DNA of 40,832 bases. Origin: Streptomyces sp. NP-1717. Lineage in GTDB: Bacteria > Actinomycetota > Actinomycetes > Streptomycetales > Streptomycetaceae. The translations under genes were made by a program, and so were the position numbers. The notes under the pieces were generated by a model. The model was not told the origin of the DNA and did no database searches. It was given only the letters and a program-made list of their open reading frames with translations. Location: assembly GCF_022695985.1 (NCBI RefSeq), contig NZ_JAAPBF010000043.1:1-40832 (forward strand), given 5' to 3'. Below, piece by piece: positions 8,232 through 15,797 of the stretch. Within the stretch, counting starts at the first letter, position 1. Each line of letters opens with the position of its first letter.

Positions 8232-8253
8232 GGGAATTGTCAGCCGAATTCCC
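8232..8253. promoter_or_regulatory. Perfect inverted repeat, candidate operator
   Basis: GGGAATT (8232-8238), 8-base spacer, AATTCCC (8247-8253). It lies about 50 bases upstream of the candidate -35 of the GH38-like operon and downstream of the previous operon's terminator. A perfect 7-bp A+T-containing palindrome is unexpected by chance in this composition. The fused ROK regulator is the obvious candidate ligand, which is inference. Confidence 0.4.
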
Positions 8254-8330
8254 GCCCGTAGAGTTCCCCTTCTGGAAATTAATTGCCCTGACGAATCCGG
8301 CGACAGGAAGACGGGGCGGAAAGGCATGAA

Positions 8331-8364
8331 GAACGGCAGGAAGGCCGCCGCCTTCCTGCCGTTC
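8331..8364 (-). terminator. Terminator of the enolase/ThuA/Gfo operon
   Basis: GAACGGCAGGAAGGC (8331-8345), loop CGCC, and a perfect 15-base complement (8350-8364). It begins about 30 bases beyond the stop of the Gfo/Idh/MocA gene at 8396 and separates that operon from the GH38-like operon. Confidence 0.85.
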
Positions 8365-8395
8365 GTGTGGGGTGGGTGCGGACGGGCCGCCCCGG

Positions 8396-9475
8396 CTACG
8401 GCCTTACGGCCTCCGGCCTCGCGCACCCGCTGCGCACCGGGAGCCAGAGACCCTCGCGTGCCGCGTCGAGCAGCGTCAGCATGGTGTCGAGGACATGGTG
8501 GGCCAGTTCGGCGGACGCCCGGTGCGGCCGGCCGTCCGCGAGCGCGGTCGCGAGATCGGCGAGTCCCGTCCCGCGCCCGGCGTCCCGGTAGCCGCCCGCC
8601 ACCGGCAGCCGCTCCCACTCGCCGCCCGCCCGGTGCAACTCCACCGGCCCGTCGAAGCCGTTGGGGTCGGGTACGGAGAGGGAGCCCTCGGTGCCGTGCA
8701 CCTCGATGCGCGGCAGCCGCGCCGCGTGGACGTCGAAGCTCATGACCAGAGTGGTGAGCGCGCCGCCCGTGTGCTCCAGGAGCCCGGTGACATGGGTGTC
8801 CACCTCGGTGTCGAAGCGCTCGCCCGCCCGCGGCCCGCCGCCGATGGTGCGCTCGGCGCGCGGCCGGGACGCGGCGCCGGTGACCCGGCCGACCGGCCCG
8901 AGCAGATGGACGAGCGCGGAGAGGTAGTACGGGCCCATGTCGAGCAGCGGCCCGCCGCCGGGGCGGTAGTAGAACTCCGGGTCGGGATGCCAGCGTTCGT
9001 GGCCGGGTGTGGTCATGAACGCGGTGGCGGCCACGGGGGCGCCGATGAGCCCGTCGTCCACCGCCGCCCGCGCGCTCTGTGTCGCCGTACCCAGCACGGT
9101 GTCGGGGGCGCAGCCGATCCGCAGCCCCCGCTCCCGCGCCAGGGCGAGCAGACCGTCGGCCTCCTCGCGGGTCATGGCCAGGGGTTTCTCGCCGTACACA
9201 TGCTTGCCCGCGTCGAGCGCGGCACGCGCCACCTCGGCGTGGACGGCGGGCAGGGTCAGGTTCAGTACGGCGTCGACGTCGGGGCGCCGGACCAGCTCGG
9301 CGACCGAGGCGGCGACGGCGACGCCCGGTGTCCGCGCGGCGACGGCCTCGGCGCGGCCCGTGTCGAGGTCGGTCACGGCGGTCAGCCTGATGTCGTCCAG
9401 CCGTTCGAGCGTCGTCAGATACGCGCCGCTGATCTTGCCCGCACCGACCATGCCGACCCTCAGCGGCTCGCCCAC
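8396..9475 (-). CDS. Gfo/Idh/MocA-family NAD(P)-dependent oxidoreductase
   Basis: 359 residues from GTG 9475, chosen because GGAGGGG lies five bases upstream and the start overlaps the ThuA-like gene by 16 bases. An in-frame ATG lies at 9451, but a start there would cut into the first strand. The Rossmann glycine motif GAGKISG is at the N-terminus. GEKPLAM carries the EKP signature of the Gfo/Idh/MocA family, and PLLDMGPYYLSAL is the typical C-terminal-domain motif. The protein is probably a cytoplasmic dehydrogenase of a sugar or inositol derivative. Last gene of the operon with the enolase-superfamily enzyme and the ThuA-like protein. Pairing of Gfo/Idh/MocA with ThuA-like proteins recalls the 3-keto-sugar chemistry reported for ThuA/ThuB of rhizobia, but the substrate is unknown here. 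Confidence 0.9.
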   Translation of the reverse strand: MGEPLRVGMVGAGKISGAYLTTLERLDDIRLTAVTDLDTGRAEAVAARTPGVAVAASVAELVRRPDVDAVLNLTLPAVHAEVARAALDAGKHVYGEKPLAMTREEADGLLALARERGLRIGCAPDTVLGTATQSARAAVDDGLIGAPVAATAFMTTPGHERWHPDPEFYYRPGGGPLLDMGPYYLSALVHLLGPVGRVTGAASRPRAERTIGGGPRAGERFDTEVDTHVTGLLEHTGGALTTLVMSFDVHAARLPRIEVHGTEGSLSVPDPNGFDGPVELHRAGGEWERLPVAGGYRDAGRGTGLADLATALADGRPHRASAELAHHVLDTMLTLLDAAREGLWLPVRSGCARPEAVRP

Positions 9476-10143
9476 AGCAGCCCCCTCCCGGTCAGCGCCC
9501 GCACCTCGGGCACGTCGAAGTCGTCCGGTTTGTGGCCGATCGTGGAGACGAAGACACGGCCCGCCCCCCAGGTCCTGGTCCAGACGGCCGGCATCGTGAC
9601 CGGCCGCGACCGGTTCTCGTCCGCCTCGAAACCGATGGTCGCCAGGACGTCGATCAGCGGGTCGGTGGCCGTCCAGTACCGCTCGGTGTGCACGCCGAAG
9701 TCGGCGAGGCCGGCGACGACCGGATGGTCCGCCCGCTCCGGCGCGATCCGCACCGTGTGGTCCTGGAAGCCGGGCGGATGCGTCAGGAACTGTCCGCCGG
9801 TGAGGAGTTGGTAGCCGACGCTGCCGCGGAAGGAGTCGACGATGCCGCCGTGCCAGCCGGCCAGGCCCGTTCCCGAGCGGACCGCCGAGGTGAGTCCGGC
9901 GCACTGTTCCGCGCTGATCTCGCCCATGGTCCAGCACTGGACGACGAGGTCGGTGGCGGCCAGGAGCGCGGTGTCGGTGTAGACGTCGAGGGTGTCGGAG
10001 GTCTCGACCGTGAAGCCGTTCTCCCGGAGGAACGGCAGGAAGAGATCCGTGGTCCTCACGGGCTCGTGGCCCTCCCAGCCGCCGCGGACGACCAGCGCGC
10101 GCCGTGAGACGGGGGGCGGGCCGGAGGAGGGGTGGGCGGTCAT
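9460..10143 (-). CDS. ThuA-like (trehalose-utilisation family) protein
   Basis: 227 residues from ATG 10143, sharing ATGA with the stop of the upstream enolase-family gene. The class-I glutamine-amidotransferase-like fold of ThuA is visible: ALVVRGGWEGHEP at the first strand, VVQCWTMGEIS, and GTGLAGWHGG, where a GW/HGG turn replaces the amidotransferase nucleophile elbow. DHPVVAGLADFGVHTERYW and GAGRVFVSTIGH are characteristic of the family. ThuA proteins act in disaccharide catabolism in rhizobia, and the exact reaction is not settled. The coupling to an oxidoreductase (overlapping gene) and a dehydratase suggests a sequential pathway for an imported sugar. No signal peptide; cytoplasmic. 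Confidence 0.85.
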   Translation of the reverse strand: MTAHPSSGPPPVSRRALVVRGGWEGHEPVRTTDLFLPFLRENGFTVETSDTLDVYTDTALLAATDLVVQCWTMGEISAEQCAGLTSAVRSGTGLAGWHGGIVDSFRGSVGYQLLTGGQFLTHPPGFQDHTVRIAPERADHPVVAGLADFGVHTERYWTATDPLIDVLATIGFEADENRSRPVTMPAVWTRTWGAGRVFVSTIGHKPDDFDVPEVRALTGRGLLWASR

Positions 10144-11426
10144 GGTCGTTGCACGCTCCCGTCGGTGTTGCGCAGCAGGGCCCAGCGGTCGTGTTCCAGC
10201 GGTTGTGGCACCGGATACCGGCGTGCCGCCGCCTCGTCGAAGTCCACCCCGTGACCGGGTGTCTCGTGCGGGGACAGCGCGCCGTCGTGCGCCACGACCG
10301 TACCGGGGAAGACGTCGAGGACGGCAGGCTTGAACACCGCTGCCTCCTGCACCCCGAAGGCGTGGCTGCTGATGTTCATGGCGAGGGTGGCCGCCTGCGC
10401 GACGGGACTGACGTCGGCCGGACCGTGCGGGGCGAGCCGTACACCGCGCAATTCGCAGTACGCGGCGAGCTTGCGGGCCGGGGTGAGACCGCCGAGCGTC
10501 GGGACCCGGATCCGGGCGAAGTCGATGTCGGGGCCGTCGAGCAGCGGCAGGAACTGGGCGACGTCGTGGAAGAGTTCACCCACGGCGAGCGGTACGGGGG
10601 AGCCGGCGCGCAGCGCGGCGAAGTGGCGCGCGTCCTCCGGGGCGAGCAGGTCCTCCACGAAGTACAGCCCCGCGTCCTCCACCCGGCGCAGGAAGTCGCG
10701 GGCCTGCCGGGGGTCGAGCCGTTCGTGCACGTCGTGCAGCAACTCGACCTCGTCGCCGACCTGTTCGCGTACCGCCGTCAGGACGCGTGGCACGGTGCGT
10801 ACGTACGCGGCACAGTCCCACGGCACCGAGCGGGTGCGCAGCGCGTGCGCGTCGGCGGATCCGGCGGCGGCGGTGCCGTAGGTGTCGGAGCCGGGCACGG
10901 AAGCCTGGACGCGGACATGGCGGTAGCCGCGCTCGCGCGCCGCCACGACCTTCTCGGCGATCTCGCCGGCGCCGGCGCCGCTGACATGGGTGTAGGCGTC
11001 GGCGCGGGTCCTGACCCGGCCGCCGAACAGCGAGTACAGGGGTGCTCCGAGACGCTTGGCCTTGAGGTCCCACAGGGCGACGTCGACACCGCCGAGCGCG
11101 TTGCCGGTGACCGAACCGCCCCTCCAGTAGGCGCTGTTGAGCAGCAGCCGATGGATGTCGTCGATGTCGTCGGGATCGCGCCCGACGAGCATCGGGCCCA
11201 GGTAGTCGTCGAGCACGGACCGCACGGCGAGGGTGCGTTGCGGGTCGCTGGCGCAGCCGAGGCCGTAGAGCCCCGGCTCGTTGGTCTCGACGCGGACGAC
11301 GAGATGGGGGCAGCCGTGCGGTGCGGTGAGGAAGGTGGAGACGGCCGTGATGCGGATCTTCGCACCGCGTTCCTCGACCCAGGGAGCGGGCGCGAGGATG
11401 TCGGAGCGGGCATCAGGCTGAGCCAT
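10140..11426 (-). CDS. Enolase-superfamily dehydratase, ManD/RspA-like
   Basis: 428 residues from ATG 11426 behind CTGGAG. The N-terminal capping domain is followed by the barrel. ALWDLKAKRLGAPLYSLFGG and RHVRVQASVPG are hallmarks of the mannonate-dehydratase (ManD/RspA) branch of the mandelate-racemase group. Expected metal ligands are D232 (HDVH), E258 (FVED) and E284 (AVGE). The catalytic His is at 334 in APHGPADVSP. ManD enzymes convert D-mannonate to 2-keto-3-deoxygluconate, though many members are slow or act on gluconate or have no known role. First gene of the ThuA/Gfo operon, with a clear promoter and palindrome upstream, next to an IclR regulator and a sugar importer, so a sugar acid is the probable substrate. 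Confidence 0.88.
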   Translation of the reverse strand: MAQPDARSDILAPAPWVEERGAKIRITAVSTFLTAPHGCPHLVVRVETNEPGLYGLGCASDPQRTLAVRSVLDDYLGPMLVGRDPDDIDDIHRLLLNSAYWRGGSVTGNALGGVDVALWDLKAKRLGAPLYSLFGGRVRTRADAYTHVSGAGAGEIAEKVVAARERGYRHVRVQASVPGSDTYGTAAAGSADAHALRTRSVPWDCAAYVRTVPRVLTAVREQVGDEVELLHDVHERLDPRQARDFLRRVEDAGLYFVEDLLAPEDARHFAALRAGSPVPLAVGELFHDVAQFLPLLDGPDIDFARIRVPTLGGLTPARKLAAYCELRGVRLAPHGPADVSPVAQAATLAMNISSHAFGVQEAAVFKPAVLDVFPGTVVAHDGALSPHETPGHGVDFDEAAARRYPVPQPLEHDRWALLRNTDGSVQRP

Positions 11427-11443
11427 ACGAACTCCAGCGTACA

Positions 11444-11468
11444 GATAGCAGGATGATGTACTGCTATC
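11444..11468. promoter_or_regulatory. Perfect palindrome in the leader of the ManD-like operon
   Basis: GATAGCAG (11444-11451), 9-base spacer, CTGCTATC (11461-11468). It starts three bases downstream of the -10 and ends 18 bases before the ATG, so bound protein would block initiation. The adjacent IclR-family regulator is the natural candidate. I do not find the same motif in front of the divergent importer. Confidence 0.55.
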
Positions 11469-11470
11469 CG

Positions 11471-11500
11471 AACGTAGAGAGAACATCTTTAATTTGTCAA
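11471..11500 (-). promoter_or_regulatory. Promoter of the ManD/ThuA/Gfo operon
   Basis: On the minus strand, TTGACA (complement of 11495-11500), 18-base spacer, TACGTT (complement of 11471-11476). The -35 is a perfect consensus and the surrounding DNA is notably A+T-rich. It sits between the IclR stop (11531) and the ManD-like start. Confidence 0.65.
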
Positions 11501-11530
11501 TGAGTTTACCAAATATGGGGGGAGCGGTCT

Positions 11531-12325
11531 TCAGTGCTGCCCGAGCCGCTTGAGGAGGGTCCGCAGTGAATGTGCGGCCTCCGTGACGGCTCCGGCGATC
11601 TCCCGCACACGGGCGTCGTCCATCCGGCTCTTGGGGGCCGAACAGCTGATGGCGTCGCCGCCGCCGTGCCCGGTGCCGAGCGCCACGGCCACGCACCGGA
11701 TGTCCACGGAGTTCTCGCCGTCGTCCATCGCCCAGCCCCGCAGCCGCGCCTCGGCGAGCTGGCGGATCAGCTCGTCGGGATCGGTCACGGTGTCGGGGGT
11801 GAGCTCCGCCAGCGGCCAGTCGAGCCTGCGCTGCACCTCGGCCGCGTCGTACTGCGACAGCATCGCCTTGCCGAGCGCCGTCGCGTGGGCCGGCAGCCGC
11901 CGGCCCACCGCCGAGTACATCCTCAGCGCGTGCCGCGACTCCCGTTTGGCCAGGTAGACGACGTCCGTGCCGTCCAGCCTGCCCAGATGCACCGATTCGC
12001 CCGTCTCCTCGGCGAGGGAGTCGAGCACCGGCCCGGCGAGGCTCGTGACGTCGTCGCCCTCCAGATACGCGGTGCCCGTGAGCAGGGCCTTGAGCCCGAG
12101 GCTGTAGCGGGTGCCCGAGGCGTCCAGGTCCACCCAGCGCCGGGCCTCCATGGTCCGCAGGATCGCGTGCAGGCTGCTTTTCGGCACGGCCATCTCGCTC
12201 GCCATCTCGGCGAGCGAGAGCCGGGCGCCCTCGGTTCCGAGCAGTTCGAGCACCTCCAGCACCCGAGCCGCGGACTTGACCTCCTCGGGCTTACGCCCTC
12301 GCGCTGCCGCTGCCACCGATTCCAC
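11531..12325 (-). CDS. IclR-family transcriptional regulator
   Basis: 264 residues from GTG 12325, chosen because GGAGG lies five bases upstream. A GTG at 12346 would add seven residues and place the ribosome site inside the gene. The N-terminal winged helix (SAARVLEVLELLG, LSLAEMASEMAVPKSSLHAILRTME) is followed by the IclR ligand-binding domain (GRRLPAHATALGKAMLSQ, RGWAMDDGENSVDIRCVAV). These proteins sense small acids or aromatics and repress or activate neighbouring catabolic genes. It lies between the ManD-like operon (same strand, downstream) and the divergent ABC operon, so both are likely targets. The candidate operators are at 11444-11468 and 12418-12452. Confidence 0.9.
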   Translation of the reverse strand: MESVAAAARGRKPEEVKSAARVLEVLELLGTEGARLSLAEMASEMAVPKSSLHAILRTMEARRWVDLDASGTRYSLGLKALLTGTAYLEGDDVTSLAGPVLDSLAEETGESVHLGRLDGTDVVYLAKRESRHALRMYSAVGRRLPAHATALGKAMLSQYDAAEVQRRLDWPLAELTPDTVTDPDELIRQLAEARLRGWAMDDGENSVDIRCVAVALGTGHGGGDAISCSAPKSRMDDARVREIAGAVTEAAHSLRTLLKRLGQH

Positions 12326-12391
12326 GTCAACCTCCGCTCCCCGCACCGGCGCCCCTCGGCGGACCGGTCAGCACGATTCTCGACGTGCGTC

Positions 12392-12420
12392 TTGACGCTA
12401 TATCACCGCAACCATAAGTT
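12392..12420 (+). promoter_or_regulatory. Promoter of the first sugar-ABC operon
   Basis: TTGACG (12392-12397), 17-base spacer, TAAGTT (12415-12420), about 55 bases upstream of the binding-protein start. It lies in the divergent gap between the IclR regulator and the importer. Confidence 0.6.
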
Positions 12421-12452
12421 CAGTCACTCCAACGTCATTCGGCCTTCTGAAC
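12418..12452. promoter_or_regulatory. Spaced inverted repeat at the importer start region
   Basis: GTTCAG (12418-12423) and CTGAAC (12447-12452) are perfect complements with a 23-base spacer, overlapping the -10 and the probable transcription start. The arms are short, so this is a tentative operator. Confidence 0.3.
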
Positions 12453-12475
12453 GGGTTGATTCTTAGGTAGGGGCC

Positions 12476-13867
12476 ATGCGCATACCTTTCGCACGGAATG
12501 TCCGGCTCGTGGCTCTGGCCACGACCACCGCGCTCACACTCACCACGCTCTCCGCCTGCGGCGGCTCCGACTCCGGCTCCGACTCCGGCTCCGACTCCAC
12601 GTCGCTGGAGATGTGGACCTTCAAGCAGTCCCACGTCGGTGCCCTGCGCGCGGCGGCCACCGAGTTCAAGAAGGAGACCGGCATCTCGGTCGACGTCGAG
12701 GTGTACACACCCGACGACGCCTACACCACCAAGGTGCAGAGCGCGGCCAAGACCAACGGCCTCCCCGACGTCCTCGAAGTGCACTCCGACGGTGAGGACT
12801 TCGTTCTCGGCGCGGCCGGCGTCACCGCCGACCTCCAGGACGACATCCCCGATGCCTGGAGCGGCCGTTTCCAGGAGGCGATCAAGGGCTCCGGCACCGT
12901 CACCCCGCAGAAGTTCAAGGAGTCGCAGGCCAAGGACTCCACGTTCAAGGGCGTCGAGGAGGGCCAGCGCTTCAGCGTGCCCCTGACCGCCGGCACGTTC
13001 GGCATCGTCTACGCCAACAAGAAGAAGCTGGCCGACGCCGGGATCACCAAGGCCCCCACCACCTGGGAGGAGTTCCTGGCGGCGGTCGAGGCCACCCACC
13101 ACAAGGACCCCAGGACCGGCGGGATCAGTCTCGGTCTGAAGGTCAAGTCGACCGGACTGACCTGGGTGCTCCAGCCGCTGGCGTTCGCCCAGCTCGGCAA
13201 ACAGGCGTACTGGGACCTCTTCGGCAAGGACAAGGCCACCGACTTCGGCTCGGCCAACGGCACCAAGGTTCTGAGCATGTACGACCAGCTCACCCCGTAC
13301 TGGATGCCCGGCAGCCAGACGCTGAGCATCGACGAGGCCGACCAGGCCTTCGCCCAGGGCAAGTCGGCCTTCGCCGTCGGCGGCACCTTCACCCTCGCCT
13401 TCCTCCAGCAGAACGACATGACGGCCGACGACGTCCTCGCCTTCGGCCTGCCCGCGCCGAAGGACGGCGCCGTACCCGACCGGGCGCTCGGCCCGCTCGC
13501 ACTGACCGGACTGAGCCTCACCGCCACCAGCGAGCAGCCCGAGAACGCCAGGAAGTGGATGGAGTTCCTCTCCGGCAGCGACGTCGCCGCGCGCTTCGCC
13601 AAGGAGTCGGCCGACCTGCCCGCCACCGAACTGGGCGCCGACTCCGCGAAGGTGCTGGGCCCCGCGCTCACCGCCATGATGGAGAGCTTCGACGGCACCG
13701 AGGAGACCACGTACGACCCGAGCCGCAACGACTTCCGGCCGCCGGGCTACGACCAGGACGTGGCCGGTGAGATCCTCACCAACCTGAGCCCGCTCGGCCG
13801 GGAGGCGCCGGCGCGGACGGGAGCCAAGCTCCGCGAACTCAACAGCGACTACTGGGCGACCCAGTGA
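12476..13867 (+). CDS. Sugar ABC transporter substrate-binding lipoprotein
   Basis: 463 residues. The N-terminus has a positively charged start, a hydrophobic core and the lipobox LSAC, so the mature protein begins at Cys28 and is lipid-anchored outside the membrane. A GSDSGSDSGSDS tether follows. The rest is an extracellular solute-binding protein of the family-1 sugar type (TSLEMWTFKQS, TAGTFGIVYANKKKL, GITKAPTTWEEFL, FAQGKSAFAVGGTF). The start ATG 12476 has only a weak AGG upstream. Its stop overlaps the first permease start (GTGA). Ligand unknown; the neighbouring sugar-acid enzymes suggest an oligosaccharide or uronide. Confidence 0.92.
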   Translation: MRIPFARNVRLVALATTTALTLTTLSACGGSDSGSDSGSDSTSLEMWTFKQSHVGALRAAATEFKKETGISVDVEVYTPDDAYTTKVQSAAKTNGLPDVLEVHSDGEDFVLGAAGVTADLQDDIPDAWSGRFQEAIKGSGTVTPQKFKESQAKDSTFKGVEEGQRFSVPLTAGTFGIVYANKKKLADAGITKAPTTWEEFLAAVEATHHKDPRTGGISLGLKVKSTGLTWVLQPLAFAQLGKQAYWDLFGKDKATDFGSANGTKVLSMYDQLTPYWMPGSQTLSIDEADQAFAQGKSAFAVGGTFTLAFLQQNDMTADDVLAFGLPAPKDGAVPDRALGPLALTGLSLTATSEQPENARKWMEFLSGSDVAARFAKESADLPATELGADSAKVLGPALTAMMESFDGTEETTYDPSRNDFRPPGYDQDVAGEILTNLSPLGREAPARTGAKLRELNSDYWATQ

Positions 13868-14880
13868 CCACAGCACCCCGGCCCACCTCGGTGGGGGAGG
13901 CCGGGAGCGGCGGCGACAGCCGTACGCTCCCGGCCGGGGCGGCGGACACCGCCCCCGGCCCCGGCAAGCGGCCCCGGCGCCGCGAGTTCGGCGGCGAGGC
14001 CCTCGCCGGATACCTGTTCGTCGCTCCCGCGGTCGTCCTCTTCGCCGTCATGGGCCTGTACACCGTCGGCTACGGCTTCCTGCTGAGCTTCGCGTCCTGG
14101 AACGGCTTCACGCCGCACTGGACCTGGGTCGGCCTGGACAACTACGCCGACCTGCTCTGGCGCAGCCCCGTCTACGCGCCACGCGTGCGCGACGCGGGCC
14201 TCAACACCCTCTGGGTGATGATCGCCGTACCCGTGCTGACGGTCATGGTCTCGTTTCCCCTGGCCGTCCTGCTCAACCAGGCACGCAGGATGCAGGCCGT
14301 GCTGCGCTCGGTGTTCTTCCTGCCGTACGTGACCAGCGGCATCGCCGTCTTCTTCGCCTGGCAGTACATTCTCCAGCCCGACGGCGCCGTCAACCTGCTC
14401 CTCGGCCGGCTCGGACTCGGCTCCCTCCAGCAGCCCCAGGGCTGGCTCGGCAACCCCGACACCGCGCTGCCCACCCTGATCGTGGTGACCGTGTGGGGCG
14501 CCGTGCCCGTGTCCATGCTGCTGTATCTGACCGGGCTCCAGACCATCGACCGCAGCCTGCTGGAAGCGGCGCAGCTCGACGGCGCCGGCTGGTGGCGTAC
14601 GAACGCCTCGGTCGTCTGGCCGCTGCTGCGCCCCATCACGGCGATCGTCGTCCTGCTCAATCTGCGCGACTCGCTCCAGGGCTTCCAGACCTTCCTGGTG
14701 ATGACCAACGGCGGGCCGGGCGACCACACCAACGTGCTGGGCCTGGAGGCGTACAGCCTGGCCTTCCTGAAACAGCTCCGCCCCACCCTCGGGCTCGCCA
14801 GCGCACTCGGCTGGCTGCTGTTCGCCGCCGCCCTGGTACTGGCCCTGATCAATCTGCGAGCGCTGCGGAGCAAGACATGA
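13864..14880 (+). CDS. Sugar ABC transporter permease (MalF-type)
   Basis: 338 residues from GTG 13864, overlapping the binding-protein stop by four bases. A basic cytoplasmic N-terminus of about 45 residues is followed by six predicted membrane segments. The EAA loop that docks on the ATPase is visible (EAAQLDGAGWWRTNASVVWP). GGPGDHTNVLGLEAY near the C-terminus is typical of MalF-type sugar permeases. It pairs with the next permease. No ATPase gene is in the operon. Confidence 0.92.
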   Translation: MTTAPRPTSVGEAGSGGDSRTLPAGAADTAPGPGKRPRRREFGGEALAGYLFVAPAVVLFAVMGLYTVGYGFLLSFASWNGFTPHWTWVGLDNYADLLWRSPVYAPRVRDAGLNTLWVMIAVPVLTVMVSFPLAVLLNQARRMQAVLRSVFFLPYVTSGIAVFFAWQYILQPDGAVNLLLGRLGLGSLQQPQGWLGNPDTALPTLIVVTVWGAVPVSMLLYLTGLQTIDRSLLEAAQLDGAGWWRTNASVVWPLLRPITAIVVLLNLRDSLQGFQTFLVMTNGGPGDHTNVLGLEAYSLAFLKQLRPTLGLASALGWLLFAAALVLALINLRALRSKT

Positions 14881-15797
14881 CCTCGATCCCCGTGGCGGAC
14901 AAGCGCCCCCACGCGACCGGACGCCCCGGCAAGGCCGGCGGGCGTGGCAGGCGGCCGGGCGGCGGCGGAGCCCGTCACCGCCCGCGACTGGCGCGCGTCG
15001 TCGTCGGACTGCTGCTCGCCGGATACGCGGCGGTCAGCGTCTATCCGTTCCTGTGGATGGTGTCGGCGGCTTTCAAGGACCAGCTGGAGGTGATCGGCGG
15101 CGGTCATCTGATCCCGAGGAACCCCACCTTCGACACCCTGATCGACACCTGGAACAAGCTGCATTTCTTCGACTTCTTCCTCAACAGCCTGCTGGTCACC
15201 CTCTACACCGTGGTCCTCACACTGGTCGTCTACGCGGCGGCCGGCTACGCGTTCGCCGTGCTGCGCTTCCCCGGACGCACCTTTCTGTCCCGGCTGTTCG
15301 TCTCCCTGCTGTTCGTGCCCGGCGTCACGGTGATGCTGCCGATCGTGCTGCTGGAGAACGAGCTGGGCATCCTCGGCACCCACTGGGGACTGGTGCTGCC
15401 CTTCGTCAACGGCGGTGCCCCGCTGTCGATCCTGCTGATGACCGGCGCGTTCGGCGCCGTCCCGGCCGAACTGCGCGACTCCGCCCGGGTCGACGGCGCG
15501 AGTGAGTTCCGGATCTTCCTCAACATCTATCTGCCACTGGCCCAACCCGCCCTGATCACCGTCGCGTTGCTCACCGCGATCCCGACCTGGAACGAGTACC
15601 TGCTCACCCGTGTCTCACTCACCGACCGGTCCACCTTCACCCTGCCGCTCGGCCTCCAGACCCTCGCGGCCGAGAACGTGCCCCACTACAACAACCTGAT
15701 GGCCGGAGCCCTCATCGTGGTCATCCCCGTCGTGCTGCTCTTCCTCTGTCTCCAGCGCTACTTCGTCAACGGACTCGTCGGGGCGGTGAAGGGCTGA
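14877..15797 (+). CDS. Sugar ABC transporter permease (MalG-type)
   Basis: 306 residues from ATG 14877, overlapping the previous stop as ATGA. An Arg/Gly-rich N-terminal stretch precedes VYPFLWMVSAAFKDQ, the MalG-type first segment. The EAA-like loop reads DSARVDGASEFRIFLNIYLP. Six membrane segments are expected. Its TGA overlaps the ATG of the epimerase gene (TGATG), so the whole operon is translationally coupled. Confidence 0.92.
   Translation: MTSIPVADKRPHATGRPGKAGGRGRRPGGGGARHRPRLARVVVGLLLAGYAAVSVYPFLWMVSAAFKDQLEVIGGGHLIPRNPTFDTLIDTWNKLHFFDFFLNSLLVTLYTVVLTLVVYAAAGYAFAVLRFPGRTFLSRLFVSLLFVPGVTVMLPIVLLENELGILGTHWGLVLPFVNGGAPLSILLMTGAFGAVPAELRDSARVDGASEFRIFLNIYLPLAQPALITVALLTAIPTWNEYLLTRVSLTDRSTFTLPLGLQTLAAENVPHYNNLMAGALIVVIPVVLLFLCLQRYFVNGLVGAVKG

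Noticed and set aside
10787..10984. Arg-rich rightward frames inside the ManD-like gene and similar ones elsewhere
   Set aside because: Typical antisense artefacts of GC-rich DNA.
12398..13876. 492-codon leftward frame opposite the binding-protein gene
   Set aside because: It is antisense to a lipoprotein with obvious signal and fold motifs, and would cover the importer promoter as well.
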